Below the pieces are notes generated by a model, which was given only the letters and a program-made list of their open reading frames with translations, made no database searches and was not told the origin of the DNA. Positions 44,014 to 56,559 of a stretch of 64,000 nucleotides of DNA are shown here, in pieces. Both the position numbers and the translations under genes were made by a program. Source of the stretch: Onchidella celtica. Its lineage: Eukaryota; Mollusca; Gastropoda; Systellommatophora; Onchidiidae. Within the stretch, counting starts at the first letter, position 1. Each line of letters opens with the position of its first letter. The stretch lies in the NCBI GenBank assembly GCA_963931925.1, contig OZ007570.1, forward strand, positions 40,158,557-40,222,556. Reading direction: 5' to 3'.

Positions 44014-44544
44014 TTCCCTATTTTTCTCGTTTCTTTCCTTACGGACACGAAAGATATAGGAGTGGTGAACACATTATACAATGTATTAAAATACAACAGT
44101 ACAACAGTGGCCTAATCTATTATTATGTCGATATTTCCTTATTAAATATAACGGTATGCTGCTTAAGATAATAATATTATCATCAACCTACTCAGGCTAG
44201 CAATATTTGGTGTCTATAATGGTAGATAAGTAAAGTAAGTCGTCGGACAAACTCTAAGCCTTGGCTTCCCGTTGATCTATTCCGTTTTAAATAATAATTA
44301 ACAGTAGTAGTCACTTTTAGTGGTCGAATTTTAAGACTTGCAGATCTACAGTGTAAACATTCTTTCATCTTAAGGCACATGCATGCTACATCTTGCTTTG
44401 AGTAATACGACAACACAAGTACCCTTACGGTACACATTACGTTGGTACACTGATATCAGGTTATCAAAACACCTCTGCCGAAAGCCGAGCATCGCCGCTT
44501 GCTGTGACGTCACGCGCCCGCTGTGTTTGGCCACGAAGGCCACG
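40296..44544 (+). mobile_element. P-element-like DNA transposon with THAP transposase
   Basis: Ends are inverted repeats: CGTGGCCTTCGT at 40296-40307 against 44533-44544. Matching inner blocks follow: GGCCAAACACA (40316-40326 / 44522-44532), GTGACGTCAC (40345-40354 / 44504-44513) and GCGGCGAT (40360-40367 / 44491-44498). Flanking target duplication CGCAGAC is at 40289-40295 and 44545-44551 (7 bp perfect, 8 bp with one mismatch; P superfamily normally 8). The encoded protein is a THAP-domain P transposase. A CT microsatellite lies at 43982-44012. Confidence 0.85.
40949..43865 (+). pseudogene. P-element-type transposase with N-terminal THAP domain, disrupted
   Basis: Cut-and-paste transposase related to the Drosophila P element and THAP9. 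The N-terminal THAP zinc finger (residues 1 to about 85) shows the C2CH pattern: CCVPGC, then VVCAKHF. The P-element catalytic core follows: MLDEIHVAHQVSYKEGKLEG, later VVCVISDNNRVNRN, and LFDTVHIFKCIRNNW, with the C-terminal domain including CDDC and CEEC pairs near the end. It is broken twice. A frameshift lies in about 42400-42450: the first frame stops at 42449-42451 and homology resumes in another frame. An in-frame TGA at 42819-42821 falls where relatives have Trp, within a conserved NIVNVKHPYK context. The start at 40949 is the ATG directly before the THAP domain. Dead as a full-length protein unless the break is an unrecognised intron. Confidence 0.88.
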
Positions 44545-44772
44545 CGCAGACTCTACAGTGATGGTGTGAAGGACACACGTTGGTTTGTGGAAGAGGTGGA
44601 GGCTGCGTGGGAAGCCGCTATCTACACGACGCCATCGGCTAAGTGTGCGTTGCTGTGGGCGCACATTAGCGAGACGGTGAAGGAGGCGCGTGACGTCTAC
44701 TTGGGCCGCAGCACAGCAGAGCAACGAGACCATGCTCGGCGAGAGTACCACACTGTGAGTGTGTGGCTATAA
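44545..44772 (+). pseudogene. LTR element 1 coding remnant, 3' piece
   Basis: Continuation of the frame interrupted at 40295, open to a TAA at 44770-44772. It contains VKDTRWFVEEVEAAWEAA, which resembles a helical gag segment. Downstream, around 44775-44880, a GDLVVW...YKVYL pattern in another frame faintly recalls the C-terminal tail of an integrase, suggesting a gag-pol deletion. Both assignments are weak. Confidence 0.4.
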
Positions 44773-44899
44773 CGAGGTGACCTGGTTGTGTGGCAGAATC
44801 TTGTGCCTGGTCGCAACGAAATCCAGGATGCAGGGGGAGGCGACATGTACAAAGTGTATCTGTCCAGCGGAATGATGGCAGTGGTGTGCCTGATGTCAA

Positions 44900-45908
44900 C
44901 AAGCCAGACACTCATTCAAGTTAACCGACTAGGACTTAGCGGTTCTTGCCTTTGGACGTTTTACATTTACCGTAGTTTTATTACTACATTGCTTTTATGA
45001 GTTATCCAGAGACAGTAAAGCACAGAGAATTGAGTGTAGTTTATGAATTAGGTATTGATACTATGCATACAATGTTTGCATCTGGAGATCTACAGGTGCT
45101 AAGTCAGTTTGTCGTATTTATGTCCTAGCAATGTTGTTATTTCTCAGTTTGAATTATAATGTTGAATTTATGGTTTTGATGTAGCTAGTTTACATGGTGT
45201 TTCCTTGGTGGGGTTTAATAACTTTGTCATTTTATTATGAATTCTTTTGGGATAATATGTAATTTGATCATTTTGGATTCAAATAATATTGCCATTATGT
45301 TTCTATTATTTTCTATTCCCATTTGAGATAGTGGTTGTACTGGCATGTAACTTGTAGAGTTGAAGTGCATGGCCAGTTACAATGGGTACCAAGGAAACAG
45401 GTAGTGTTTGACAGGGATTGTCAAATAATGACTGAGGCAGAAAGTAAGAATAAGAATAACAACCGAGTGGTTGTTCATTGTGGCTGGATGAGATTTAAAG
45501 CCTGAGTTTTACTTATACTATTTTTAAGTGTCGTGGGCAATGCAGTGGTCTACTTGAAAAAAAAAAAAAAAAAGGGGGAATTTGGAAGTTGTAATTTCAG
45601 AATGATGAGTGTCTCATAGACAGTCGGCAAAATTTTGTAGGGCTTTATAGTGCTAAGGCCTGCTTTATTAGCATTGCGGCTAAGATTTCTTATTTTTGTT
45701 GGCTATTGCTTTGAATTTTATAGATGTGCATGGTATGTTTCTGTGAATGTTCCTCTTTTTTTGCCTTAAATGTATGATATGTTTTGTATCTTGTGAACTT
45801 ATTGATAATTGGCCAGTGAGAGACCACTTGTGGTCACTCTATATATAAGTGCTAAGTAGAGCTGATTTGTCGACACGGGACGGTCGACACAACTTGAAGG
45901 GGGTGAAC
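44900..45908. other. LTR element 1 non-coding internal region
   Basis: AT-rich, no domain visible. Contains an A-run at 45557-45575 and ends in a purine tract just before the right LTR. Confidence 0.6.
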
Positions 45909-47033
45909 TGTAATGGGGTGAACCATTACAGGGCTGAGAACATAGCTCATTGTAGTGAAGGGGAGATAAACCCGTTATTTTGATCAGCTGGACCACTAGA
46001 CGTGGTCAAGGGGAAGTAACCACACAGAAACCATAGATAATCTCCCCTTATTGTTTATCACGCACTGAGATGAGTCATGCAAGTGTTGAGTAACATTGCC
46101 AACTGATGTACTCAATGCGCCAATTTTAAATCATAGTCTTAGCGTGGTCTGTATTGTCCAGGATTGGTCAATTTAAATGACCATCCCTGGTGCCAGAAGT
46201 AGAACCTTGTTATGTATCACTACATTGTAAGTTTTGGTTAGTTTTTATCTTGTTAAGTAATATTTCCTTAAGATAGTGTATTTGGAACATACACGAGCAA
46301 GATGGTGGTCTTTAAAAATGTTTTTATTTGTTTTAATGTTTTATTAGAATTTGCACTTAGTGAACTGTAAGGAGTGAATGGGTTGCGCGTGTTTGGGTGA
46401 CGCTTAGATGATGGCGTGGGTCGGTCAGTTCCACCCAGGTCTTCAAGACAGCAGGACGTGTCGTTGTGTCCAGACTAACATAAAAGTAAAAGAAGTTGTA
46501 TAATTTATATTTCAAGATTTGTGAAGTGCCAGCTCTGATGATGTAGTTCAAGTGTGAATTCATTTGGTTAGTTCACCGCGCCTATCGGTTGGGTTTAATG
46601 TCTTGTATTGTTTATTGTCTTGGGTTTATTGTGCTGTTTATTGTCTTCGTAATGTATTGTTTATTGTATTGTGGTTTATTGTCTTGTTTATTGTGCTGTT
46701 TATTGTCTCGTGTTTATCGTAATGTCTTGTTTATTGTATTGTCCTGGTTTAATGTACTGTTTATTGTATTGTCTATTGTCCTGGTTTATTGTATTGTTTA
46801 TTGTGGTTTATTATATTGTCATGTGTTTATTGTATTGTGTTTAATATTTGAATTGTTTTTTTCTTTTCCTTTTAATAAAATTGTTGTCCTCTCAAAACCT
46901 GATAGTTTTGTTTGACTGTGTAGAGAGCCCCGCTCGTCTCGTCCTGTGTTACATTATTTGGTGTCAAATTAGATAGCTATAGATAGAGAGAGACCCGCTC
47001 GGTGTACATACCCGTCCCGTAACCAGTGTTACA
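45909..47033 (+). repeat. LTR element 1, right LTR
   Basis: 1125 bp, TGTAA...TTACA. About 32 bp longer than the left LTR, mostly in the TTTATTGT-rich array. Confidence 0.92.
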
Positions 47034-47034
47034 C

Positions 47035-47205
47035 ATATAAGGTGTAATCATCTATGTCTGTGTAATTAGGGTTGATGTGCGCACTGGGGTATGTTTGCTT
47101 GAAACATATACGGTGTAATCATCTATGTCTGTGTAATTAGGGTTAATGTGCGCTCTGGGATATGTTTGCTTGAAACATATAAGGTGTAATCATCTATGTC
47201 TGTGC
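47035..47205 (+). repeat. 71-bp tandem repeat flanking LTR element 1
   Basis: Units begin ATAAGGTGTAATCATCTATG and end GTTTGCTTGAAACAT, at about 47035, 47106 and 47177 (partial). A further partial unit at 38985-39026 lies left of the LTR element, so the element inserted inside this array. Confidence 0.85.
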
Positions 47206-47209
47206 CAAA

Positions 47210-48185
47210 ATACACCTGATCATCTGACAATGATTTGATATTTTGCCTTTCTTTCTCTGTACTGTCTCTCTCCATCCACATTCCTTTTCTATGTCAGTCT
47301 CTGTTCCTTGTTATTGGCCGTATAACTATGTGGTTTATTAATAAAAGTATACAGTATGCTTTCCAGTGCTCAAATTTTATGCACACCTTGAAATTACACC
47401 TTTATTTACACAATGAACAAAATCTGAAATACTTATATGAAACTGATTTCTTAATGCTTTATTCAGTGTGAAATCATTACATGAATAAACGAAACCTGAC
47501 AAAGAGAACAGTATAAAACAATTACGGAAACTTCCAACACATAGGCCTACTTACTACCACTTGACATTGGTGGTGACAGGGCTCAGGATATGCAGCTGAA
47601 TGCAATCAAACCACAGAAAACAGTTTATTCTTACATCAAGTGTCAGTACCAGAACTGTATCTTCTCCACAGCAATCACAATAGAAACGTTTGCAAAATCC
47701 TAAACGAGAAATATTCTTACCTCTCCAATCACTTAGAATTTGTAGAGAAAACAATTGATTCTGACAATGTGACATTATAATAATTATAACAGAGAGAGAA
47801 AAACATGCATGTACTGTTTAATCTCTTTTTTTATGGTTTAGGAAAATAAAAAAAAGAGACCATTAGGATAGCTTTTAGAAAATTAAAATGTCCATTGTAA
47901 CAATCCCCAATTTGACTTCTTGGACATGGCTACTGATGGGAAATGTAAGGGTGTCCTCACTTTGATCAGCCACTGTATTGGAAAGTAATGCTTAAAAAAT
48001 CCAGTTAAAAACTTGCAAAGGGGCATTGCAAGGGAACTTTTCCATCCTGTGAAAGAGGAGCAAGTAAAGAAACAGTTGATCAGCTGACATCAAAATGAAT
48101 TCATTTCATTGCTTTGTTGCCCATTACTTTAGATTTGAACATTAATTTATCAAGCTGAAGGAATATTGCTCTTACACCGTTGATC
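47210..48185. other. Intergenic, no gene seen
   Basis: AT-rich. Short frames at 47235-47471 and 47554-47775 have no recognisable domain. Confidence 0.5.
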
Positions 48186-48189
48186 TAAC

Positions 48190-49190
48190 ATGTCAGAGTG
48201 AATTCTGGGATTTCCATGCTCGGGTGGATTTTAGATAGATTCAGCAAGTCGAAAAGAATTCTGAGATCTACACTTAAGAATGAACTCTTAGATTTCCATG
48301 TCCGAATGAATTCTTCGATAGATAATTATATAGGTCCGAAAGAAATTTTACTTGATATGTACGAATTAATTCTTACATTTCCATGTGCGAGTAAATTCTT
48401 AATACAGGTCCCGAGCAATTCTTAGGTCTTACAAATAAATTGTGAGATTGCGATGCCCGAGTGAATTCTTCGATGGAATCTGCATGTCCAAAAGAATTTT
48501 TACATGAATATCTGCATGAATAGATTCTTAGATTTCCAAGTTTGACTGACATGTTTGATAGAATACGCCGATCCGAAAGAATTTTTAAATCTACATGCTC
48601 ACAAAAATTGTTAGATTTCCATGTTTGAGTGAATTCTTAATATTAGGTCCGAAATAATTCTTAGATCTACACACCATGTACAAATAAATTTATAGATTTC
48701 GCTGTCTGAGTAACTTTGGCAATAAAATCTATAGATTCGAAAGAATTCTCAGCCTATATAATACGGATAAATTTTTAGATTTCCAATTTTGAGTGCTTTG
48801 TTCTATATTTATACAGGTCCAAAAGAATTTTTCGATTTACACGTGCGAATAAATTCTTAGATTTCTGTGTCCGAGTGAATCCTTCGATAGAGTAGATCTA
48901 AATAGATGTATAGTGCGAATAAGTTCTTAGATTTCCTTGAGCTAGTGAATTTTTCAGTAGAATGTGCAGGTCTGAAAGAATTCTTCCATAGAATGTACAG
49001 GTCCAAAAGAATTCTTAGATGCTTATATACAGTACCAGTAAATTCTTAGATTTCCATGTTTGAGTAAATCCTTCGGCAGAATCTACAGGTCTGAAAGAAT
49101 TTTTGAATCCAAATGTAAGAAGAGATTCCGAGACTTCCATGTCTCAGTAAATTCTTATTATAGGCCCGAAAGAATTCTTTCCCCCACGAA
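48190..49190 (+). repeat. Decayed tandem array, about 82-bp unit, about 12 copies
   Basis: Each unit contains TTAGATTTCCATGTCCGAGT, GAATTCTTCGATAGAAT and AGGTCCGAAAGAATTCTTAG. The ATTTCCATG landmark falls at about 48208, 48290, 48375, 48443, 48529, 48610, 48695, 48775, 48855, 48930, 49047 and 49130. Each unit is itself two related halves built around GAATTCTTAGAT. Units differ substantially, so the array is old. Confidence 0.85.
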
Positions 49191-49194
49191 TCAA

Positions 49195-50630
49195 TTTACT
49201 ATTAGTTCGAAACGTGAAAATCAGTTTTTCACTCACCTCTGACATTCACCTGATCCTTGGTACCGGTAGAAGAGAGGAATGATCAAGAGGAATGCCCTCT
49301 GCATCTTCGTTTTCAAGTCATACCATTTGCCATCATAACACATGGGATCAAGTTCATTCATCAGGCCAGTTGCAGTAACATCTTGAACTCTTTGAGATTA
49401 CCATGAAAAAATAAATGAATTTGTAAATCAATACCAAACGTAGTCTTGGAAAAATCTGTAATACTATCAGACAAAATACAATTGTCTCGTCAATCATAAT
49501 TCATCGTGCCATTCATTGGTATACCACAGCAACTGTAAGAAATGATCCTACTGGTTTACTACCGATAATATTTAGTTAGTCCTTTTCACAATGAGATCAC
49601 CAGGCTTTTGAAAACCTACAGTAATTTTTCCTATCAACAGGATACGTAGTAATACAGATCGCTATGACATTACACACAATGAATTCTCCCGTAGAACAGT
49701 TATATAAACAGATCAGAGACCCCCGAGAAACCAAAGGACCTCAACGCTCGAGCCGAGCCAGTAATAAAATACACAGCTTTGAACAAAATTCGACCAAAAC
49801 GGGAACAAAATCATGTTGCCATCTACTCTAAACACATAATTTCCGCATAAAAATCGCACTTTCCAGTTTATATCATGTAGAAATACTAAGATATTGGTCC
49901 ATTAAATTAGATGCTACTTGAGCAGGCACATAAAACACTCAATTTCGACAAAAGATAGTTTTGACTTATTGTCAAATAATTTTGGCACCTGTCCTTGCAC
50001 TCAATGCCCCGACATCTAAGTCATCGTTGCTGCTGCACCATTGAATGTTGTTGTTTTTTTTCACATCATCACGCTTCAGGAGCATCGTCTTCTGTCCGTG
50101 CTTTAGACGCAAAGGGCGTTTTAGACAGCATTTGCGCCAAAACAAAAAGGAACTCAGAACGTCGTGGCGTCATTTCACTTGAAAATTCTCATAATATACA
50201 CTACTGAACTAGATTCCACGCGACGCTTCGCCAGCCGTCTCTTTCCCTGCTTCCCGACGCGAGCCGGAATGGTCCGCATTGAAACCCCATCTCACCATCG
50301 AGGTGTGGGCTGAGCGCTCGATGTTAGCCTAACTCAGCCTAGGTAATGTGTTGAAAAAAAGCGGTGATTGTGATTGATTTTGTAGCTTTAATTTGATTGT
50401 GATTGATTTTGTAACTTTCATTTGTTTATAGTCAATCACATACTATTTCCGTACACTATGACATAAAATTGAATGAAATTCCTGATTGAAAAAACAACAA
50501 CAAGAAAAACCCCACCAGACTGATTCAACCGACACAACTCATCACAACTACAATGTAAAGCCAATGGTGTTAATGTGCATGACACGGTACGAGAGGGTGG
50601 GGTAAGTCCAGAGGGAAGACAACGGATGAT
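49195..50630. other. Intergenic, no gene seen
   Basis: No domain in any frame. A GC-richer patch lies near 50205-50345 and a short duplication (TGTGATTGATTTTGTA) near 50365-50415. Confidence 0.5.
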
Positions 50631-50635
50631 GAGAA

Positions 50636-50806
50636 TAGATAGATAGATAGATAGATCGATAGATAGATAGATAGATAGATAGAACAGACAGACAGATAAA
50701 CCTTAGAGAGACAGAGACAGAGAGAGAGACAGTGATAGAAACAGATAGCGAGAGAGATAGTGACAGATGGGGAAAGAGATATAGAGAGAAAGAGAGAGAG
50801 AGAAGC

Positions 50807-50859
<53 letters not shown>

Positions 50860-50860
50860 G
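50636..50860. repeat. (GATA)n / (GA)n microsatellites
   Basis: Two GATA arrays (about 50636-50682 and 50808-50860) are separated by GA- and ACAG-rich sequence. Confidence 0.92.
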
Positions 50861-51250
50861 ATCAGATCAGATCAGAATAGCTCAGATCAGATCAGAATAG
50901 ATCAGATCAGATCAGAATAGATCAGATCAGATCAGAATAGATCAGAATGGATCAGATCAGACCAGAATAGATCCTATCAGAATAGATCATATCAGAACAG
51001 ATCAGATCGGAATAGATAAGATCAGAATAGATCAGAATTGATAGGAACAGATAGGATCAGATCAGATCAGAATAGCTCAGATCAGATCAGAATAGATCAG
51101 ATCAGATCAGAATAGATCAGATCAGATCAGAATAGATCAGATCAGAATAGATCAGATCAGACCAGAATAGATCATATCAGAATAGATCATATCAGAACAG
51201 ATCAGATCGGAATAGATAAGATCAGAATAGATCAGAATTGATCAGATCAG
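50861..51250. repeat. GATCA/GAATAG satellite with 195-bp higher-order repeat
   Basis: Short units of the form (GATCA)2-3 GAATA are arranged in a 195-bp higher-order unit present twice: the variant AATAGCTCAG occurs at about 50876 and 51071, and the variant GATCGGAATAGATAAG recurs at the same spacing. Bounded right by more GATA sequence up to about 51370. Confidence 0.9.
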
Positions 51251-51323
51251 AATAGAAAGATAAGATAGAATAGAATAGATAGATAGACTAGATAGAATAG
51301 ATAGATGGAATACACAGATAGAT

Positions 51324-51365
<42 letters not shown>

Positions 51366-51682
51366 TACACAGACAGATAGACAGATAAACTTTCTCATAG
51401 ACAAAAGCCTACTCGCTGCTCCGTTTAGAAACACGATGACTCAAATAATGAGTCGCGACCCACCCCAAGATGGCCGCCAGCGCCTTCTAACAATCCCATT
51501 CAGTCCCTGGCGTGTCTGGGCATTGAAAATTCCCTTTCTCGTGACACTATCGACATTTAACGCAACGAATCAAGTTAAAAATATTACCAACAGATAGAAC
51601 AAACGTTGAGCTTTAACAGCATCTGAACTTTGAATATATTGATAAGTTAAACAACATAAATGCATACGTAAAGAAGACACAG

Positions 51683-53838
51683 ATTTTATGCATCTGCGAA
51701 CAGTTTTTCAACTGGCAACTAACTTTTAAAAAATGATATCTGAACGACACATATTTGAATGTCTGCTATGTAATAATACCATCGTAAGCTTTCGGGAACA
51801 CCTTCGTTCCTTATTTTTTTAGATTTTATTTCATACCAGAAAAACGGCTCTTGTAGCTGGATTATCGATATCCAGTTCATGAATAAAACTTTCTTAGTAT
51901 CTGGCCTCTTGGCGCAGCAAAATAGCAATTAAAACTCCGAAACGTATGAAAAAAAAAAAATGAAACATTATTTAATTTTTTTTCTTTCAATTATAAAAGG
52001 TCGGACACTTACGCTGTCTGTTGGTTGCTTGTCTTCGAAGTGGCCAAGGATCCGCAAGAGATTTGAGTTCGCCACTCAGTAATTTTTAAAGAACAAATTT
52101 TTAAAGTTGTTTTTCAGTTTGTTTTGCCCGAGGACCAAGAGCTTGCGCTTTATTTTTTTTTCCTTTTCAAATTTCTATCCTTCTGTGATTTATTGTAACT
52201 TTTCTTTATTGTTTGGTTATAATGCGGGGCTCTACATCATACCTTTTGGGGGAGAGGGGCATTTTATCTGCTGTCGTAGCCACATTTGTGAGAATTGTAC
52301 CATTTCTTCAAGCCTTTGCAGCGCGCGACCCCACAGGTTTTCTGGGGTTCCTATATATAAAAAATGTATGTCCATGATAGTCCCACTGGCATTAATTGCA
52401 CTTCTACTCATTTTTTCCGTGTTTGCCACGTTTTGACTCTACATTAGGTGTGGTTTCAATGAGAACATCTTACGGGTTCTTTAGATTTCACTGGTTGTTC
52501 CTTTGTCCGTGGTTGAGTGCTGTCGTCTATTTTTGTATGCCACCAGCACCCTTTTTCGCCAGCTTACTATGCTACGTCTGTTCCCAGGTCGCCAGTTGTA
52601 TAAAATAAATCGCCACCTCAGCTTTTGTTTGTTCCAACCCCTCTTTTTACGCAACTGTGAAATTCGACGTTAAACGTTTGCTACTTCAGTATTATGCATT
52701 ATAATAAGGAGTTAGAATAAATCCGATCTATGAAACAGCTTGATGAGTGCCACAAAGCATTTTAAGCAAATGCCAAAGTATGCATTTGTCACACCCATTC
52801 TACACAGCACTAAAAGAAATCCAGTTTTTCAGAAAATGGATACAAAACAAACAAGAAGGAAGGTCACGAAATGCTTAAAGTCAATATGAGAGGTTTTGAG
52901 GAAATAAGAAAACAACTCTTTATGTCCACATGCCAAGCAATTCTGATTGCAGGTTATGATGGGCACATCTGAATTACATGATCTTTTAAGGACACAGAAT
53001 AATTTTTCTTGAAAACCGGATTTGTTCCACAAATAAGATGTAGGAAATCATAATTTTAAACTACATGATTTGGGCATTTATGTTACAACTGACGATGTAG
53101 AGATATATAATAGGCTAATATTCAGCATTCTCGCAGATTCATTTTCGTTTGCATTCCGGTAAAAGAAATCAACAAAGAACTTTGAATGATTGAAGCCAAA
53201 GTCTGTATTGAAAGCATGAAATATCACTGAATCATAACATTGCATGTTGTACTTTCTGATTAAATACAAACTTTTGAAGACAAAACAAAAGTAAAGTGGA
53301 AAGCAAGCAAAGTCACCGCAAGTCACGTACAGATGCATACACACATAGGGCATAATATAAAATTATAAATACATATGCATGCGCGTACGCACTTATGCCT
53401 TTCTCCTCCTACTTTCAAAACACAAAGAAAAGAAGAACAAAAATGACAAATAACTAGGAACGCATACATCCGAATCTCTCATAATATATAAGCAAGTTAC
53501 TGTATTAATACTGTAACAATTTCGGCAGCAATATGATAGGATTATCACACAACCAATTTTGTAATTTATTATAATAACGATGGCAATAATTATATCGTTC
53601 AGACACTCTGTATTTACTATAATCTTAATTGATTAACATAATGCTTTCGAGACTAACATAATGATTATCACTGTTAATTAAAATAATAGAAACGGCAGGC
53701 CATGCATGATAGTGTGGCACTGAGCTGATAAAGCAGTGAATATAAACAAAAATGGGTATATAAGCCCATCATCAGTTGAATGGAATGACAATTTACGGAT
53801 CCATAATATACTAGCATAGGATAAATGAATGAATGTAA
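51683..53838. repeat. Segmental duplication block 2 (copy 2)
   Basis: Collinear with 3265-5375. It lacks the LINE present at the end of copy 1. Confidence 0.8.
52640..52865 (+). repeat. Dispersed repeat family R1, copy 4 (sister of copy 1)
   Basis: Contains CTTTTTACGCAACTGTGAAA and AGCTTGATGAGTGCCACAAA. It provides the uninterrupted version of the LTR element 2 insertion site. Confidence 0.72.
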
Positions 53839-55270
53839 CCTAACACAAAGCTTAATTTTCAGAATCTGTGTTCGGGGTTTCAGAAGGAGTCGAGTATTTC
53901 ATACTGAAAAGAAATCATTTCAATGATCGCTGATGGACTGTGTTAATATGATCTTGCGTCTTAATACATATATTTTATCCAAGACGAATGCACGTCAGAA
54001 AAACTCACATGAGCAAAAACCTTTTAATTCGTTGATAAATCCTAGATCCGCAATTAAATACAGATGAAAACAAAATAGTCGTAACAGTGACTTACTGACA
54101 AAATACACCTCCTAAAGGCACTAAATAAATATAGGCATTGAAATGTAATTTCTATTCTCGCCAATCTTTGATAACAAACATCTCAATCATTTGCAAAGAC
54201 TGCTTTGTGACACGATAGTATAATCATGTCACGAACTCCTGAGACGCATGTCTGAAAGTGCAGATATTTTTTCGCAGAAGATCTGAAAGTGTACATCCTT
54301 GTCTCCTTTCCAAATTTGATTAATGAGGCAAATGACACTTATTTCAACGCTGCACTGCCTCTTACATGCACGTATAGTCCACATAGTTTCATATTGGTCA
54401 TCTATTGATACAGATTAAACTTATTTTCATTCGTGTGTTCATCTCAGAGAAACACACAAGTTCGTAATGGATCATGTGAAAAGTGAAACATCTCACTGAG
54501 ATTAAGTTACGCTACAGTTTCGCACCCAAGTGGGCGCATCGAGAGAATTAGTTACCAATGTATTCCGTCAAACAATTATGCAAATGTGTGGATTAATTGA
54601 AGAACTGAATTACACATTAAAAATAAAGCAGTACATTTCCACCTAAGGGCCCAAACTGTTCACAAGAACAAGGTCAATATGTTAAGCAACTGACATCCAC
54701 TATACAGGGTACAAAACAGTTGGAATATTTAAAGTGCACTTTAGCATTCACAACCAACATTATGAAAGAGTTACAAAAGATCCGCTAATGAACAAACGGA
54801 ATATAATATTATCGAACACATACATCTTCCATGCATATTATTTCATAATTTCGAAAGTTTCTATTTTCTCAGACAATTTCAAGCGTATGATTCTATGGCT
54901 GCTCAGAAACTGCATAAAAAGGATGAGTGTCAGCAGGTACCGTTTTAAAATGGTATTTGGTTCACGCTATCGTGCTGGTTAGGTCCATTTTTGTTCTGTT
55001 TTTAGTAATTATCTTCTCGAGCTGCCGATATTTAGTCACTTCCACATGAGTATAAAAGAGCTTCACCAGGCCCGTTTCCAAGAGAAATTAAATAGATCTC
55101 TGATGTGGTTGCTGTAACAATTGGCCCACACATAACCTTTCTACAAATTTCCCTAAGTGCTTTATCTTTGAGTGATTGGGGGTGGGGACGGCGAAGGGGG
55201 ATGCAGATCTTATCTTTGAATTTATATACTATGCTTGTCTGAGTTCTTGTACTTTTGTTCTATAAAGCAT
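53830..55270. repeat. Segmental duplication blocks 3 and 4 (copy 2)
   Basis: Collinear with 7148-7973 plus 9402-10015 without interruption: the Helitron is absent between about 54616 and 54619. No gene seen. Confidence 0.8.
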
Positions 55271-56419
55271 TTGTTGGTCTTCACGCTTGTGTTTGGCCAA
55301 TTTGTCTATGCTTGATTGACTCTGTCAATGACTGTCCAACTGACCCGATATATTTCTTGTCTGTTGGTCATTTAATTTATTCACTTGTCTACTAGTAGTT
55401 CATTTCATTTGCTCAGTTGTCTGCTGGTAGTTCATTCCATCTGCTTTCATCTCCAAGTCTGTCCTTTTACTCTCACATTTTGTCCGTTTCACTGACCCAT
55501 GGAATGCCTGATCTGACTGTCAGTCTCTACTTTCAAGGAACGTCCTTACGTCTCACTGTTATGGATTTTCTTTTTCATCTTTTCGGTAATTTTGTTGAAA
55601 GTCTTCACACTGATGTCTGACTTGTCCTGTAGGCCCATACTTGATACTCTTGCTGAGATATCCAGCCTAAATTTAGCTGGCAGCCAGCGAGTGCACGAAT
55701 ACTGTGACAGTTCCACAAAACAAAAGAGGCGATTTAGGGAATCTCGGAAATTGTTCGAGAAAGGATTTAATTTTGTTTCTTAGGACTGATATGATTGTAC
55801 TGTAACACAACAATTGACCACTGTTGCTAAAACTTCATGCTACAAATTTGCCACTTCTTAGCGGGAGAATAAACCACTTTCACATCTAGATCATTGAGGA
55901 GTTTCAAAATTTATCACATGATGAATGACATTAAACTTCACATAAAATCGTATTACACTAAAATTTATTCTTAATCCCCTTTGACTGAATCCCTCACGTT
56001 ACTTTGCCATTGATTGTTTCCCGTGTGAAAAGTTATCTTCGAGCACATTAAATTAGAATCTTTGATTGATTTTTCTAAATCTTCTTTTCATAGCTGAGCT
56101 GCAGAATTTAATTTTTTTGACTATGATATAAAAATTCACCTCTAAAAGTATTAAGCCTGGTAGCGCCCTGATTCACAAGTGTGCTTTGCATCACAAGCTT
56201 GAACTTCCTTTGAATCATCAAGTGAGACCGTCTTGTTTCAGTCTTGCCAATGCCCAAGATCCCAGTTAACCTTCTAGTCCATAACTCACGCTAAGATCCA
56301 AGCAAAACAGATATGACCCAGTGTGTGCTGCCTGCCTCATTGACAACAAAATCCAGAACAAATCCTATACCTTTGCCGAGGAGATAGATCAGGTAAGTTT
56401 CAGTAGTGACCATACCTAT
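55271..56419. other. Intergenic, no gene seen
   Basis: Little similarity to copy 1. Short frames at 55417-55620 and 55592-55783 have no recognisable domain. Confidence 0.5.
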
Positions 56420-56559
56420 TGAGCAGAGCAGTCTTTCCTTCAAACGTTACTGTAAAATTACGGGCTGTACAATAATACAATAATGACCAATTAATAAAAT
56501 ATGCATCCATCCCCCCCCCCACCCCACCCCCACTGATGTCCTGCAGATAGTCTTCGAAC

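Larger units (their letters stand above)
39027..47033 (+). mobile_element. LTR retroelement (LTR element 1) carrying a nested P-like transposon
   Basis: Direct LTRs 39027-40119 and 45909-47033 begin TGTAA and end TTACA. A 4-bp target duplication CATA lies at 39023-39026 and 47034-47037. A tRNA-Leu-type primer site follows the left LTR and a purine tract (GAAGGGGG) precedes the right LTR, so it reads on the plus strand. After removing the nested transposon the internal region is only about 1.5 kb and lacks pol enzymes, so the element is non-autonomous. Confidence 0.92.

Noticed and set aside
40345-44513. TGACGTCA at both ends taken as the 8-bp target duplication of the P-like element
   Set aside because: Inverted homology continues outside it (GGCCAAACACA and CGTGGCCTTCGT on both sides), and the flanking CGCAGAC repeat keeps the retroelement frame in phase. 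The palindrome is part of the element end.
48190-49190. Regularly spaced repeats that superficially look like a CRISPR array
   Set aside because: The whole unit is repetitive with diverged copies, there are no unique spacers with constant repeats, and the context is eukaryotic.
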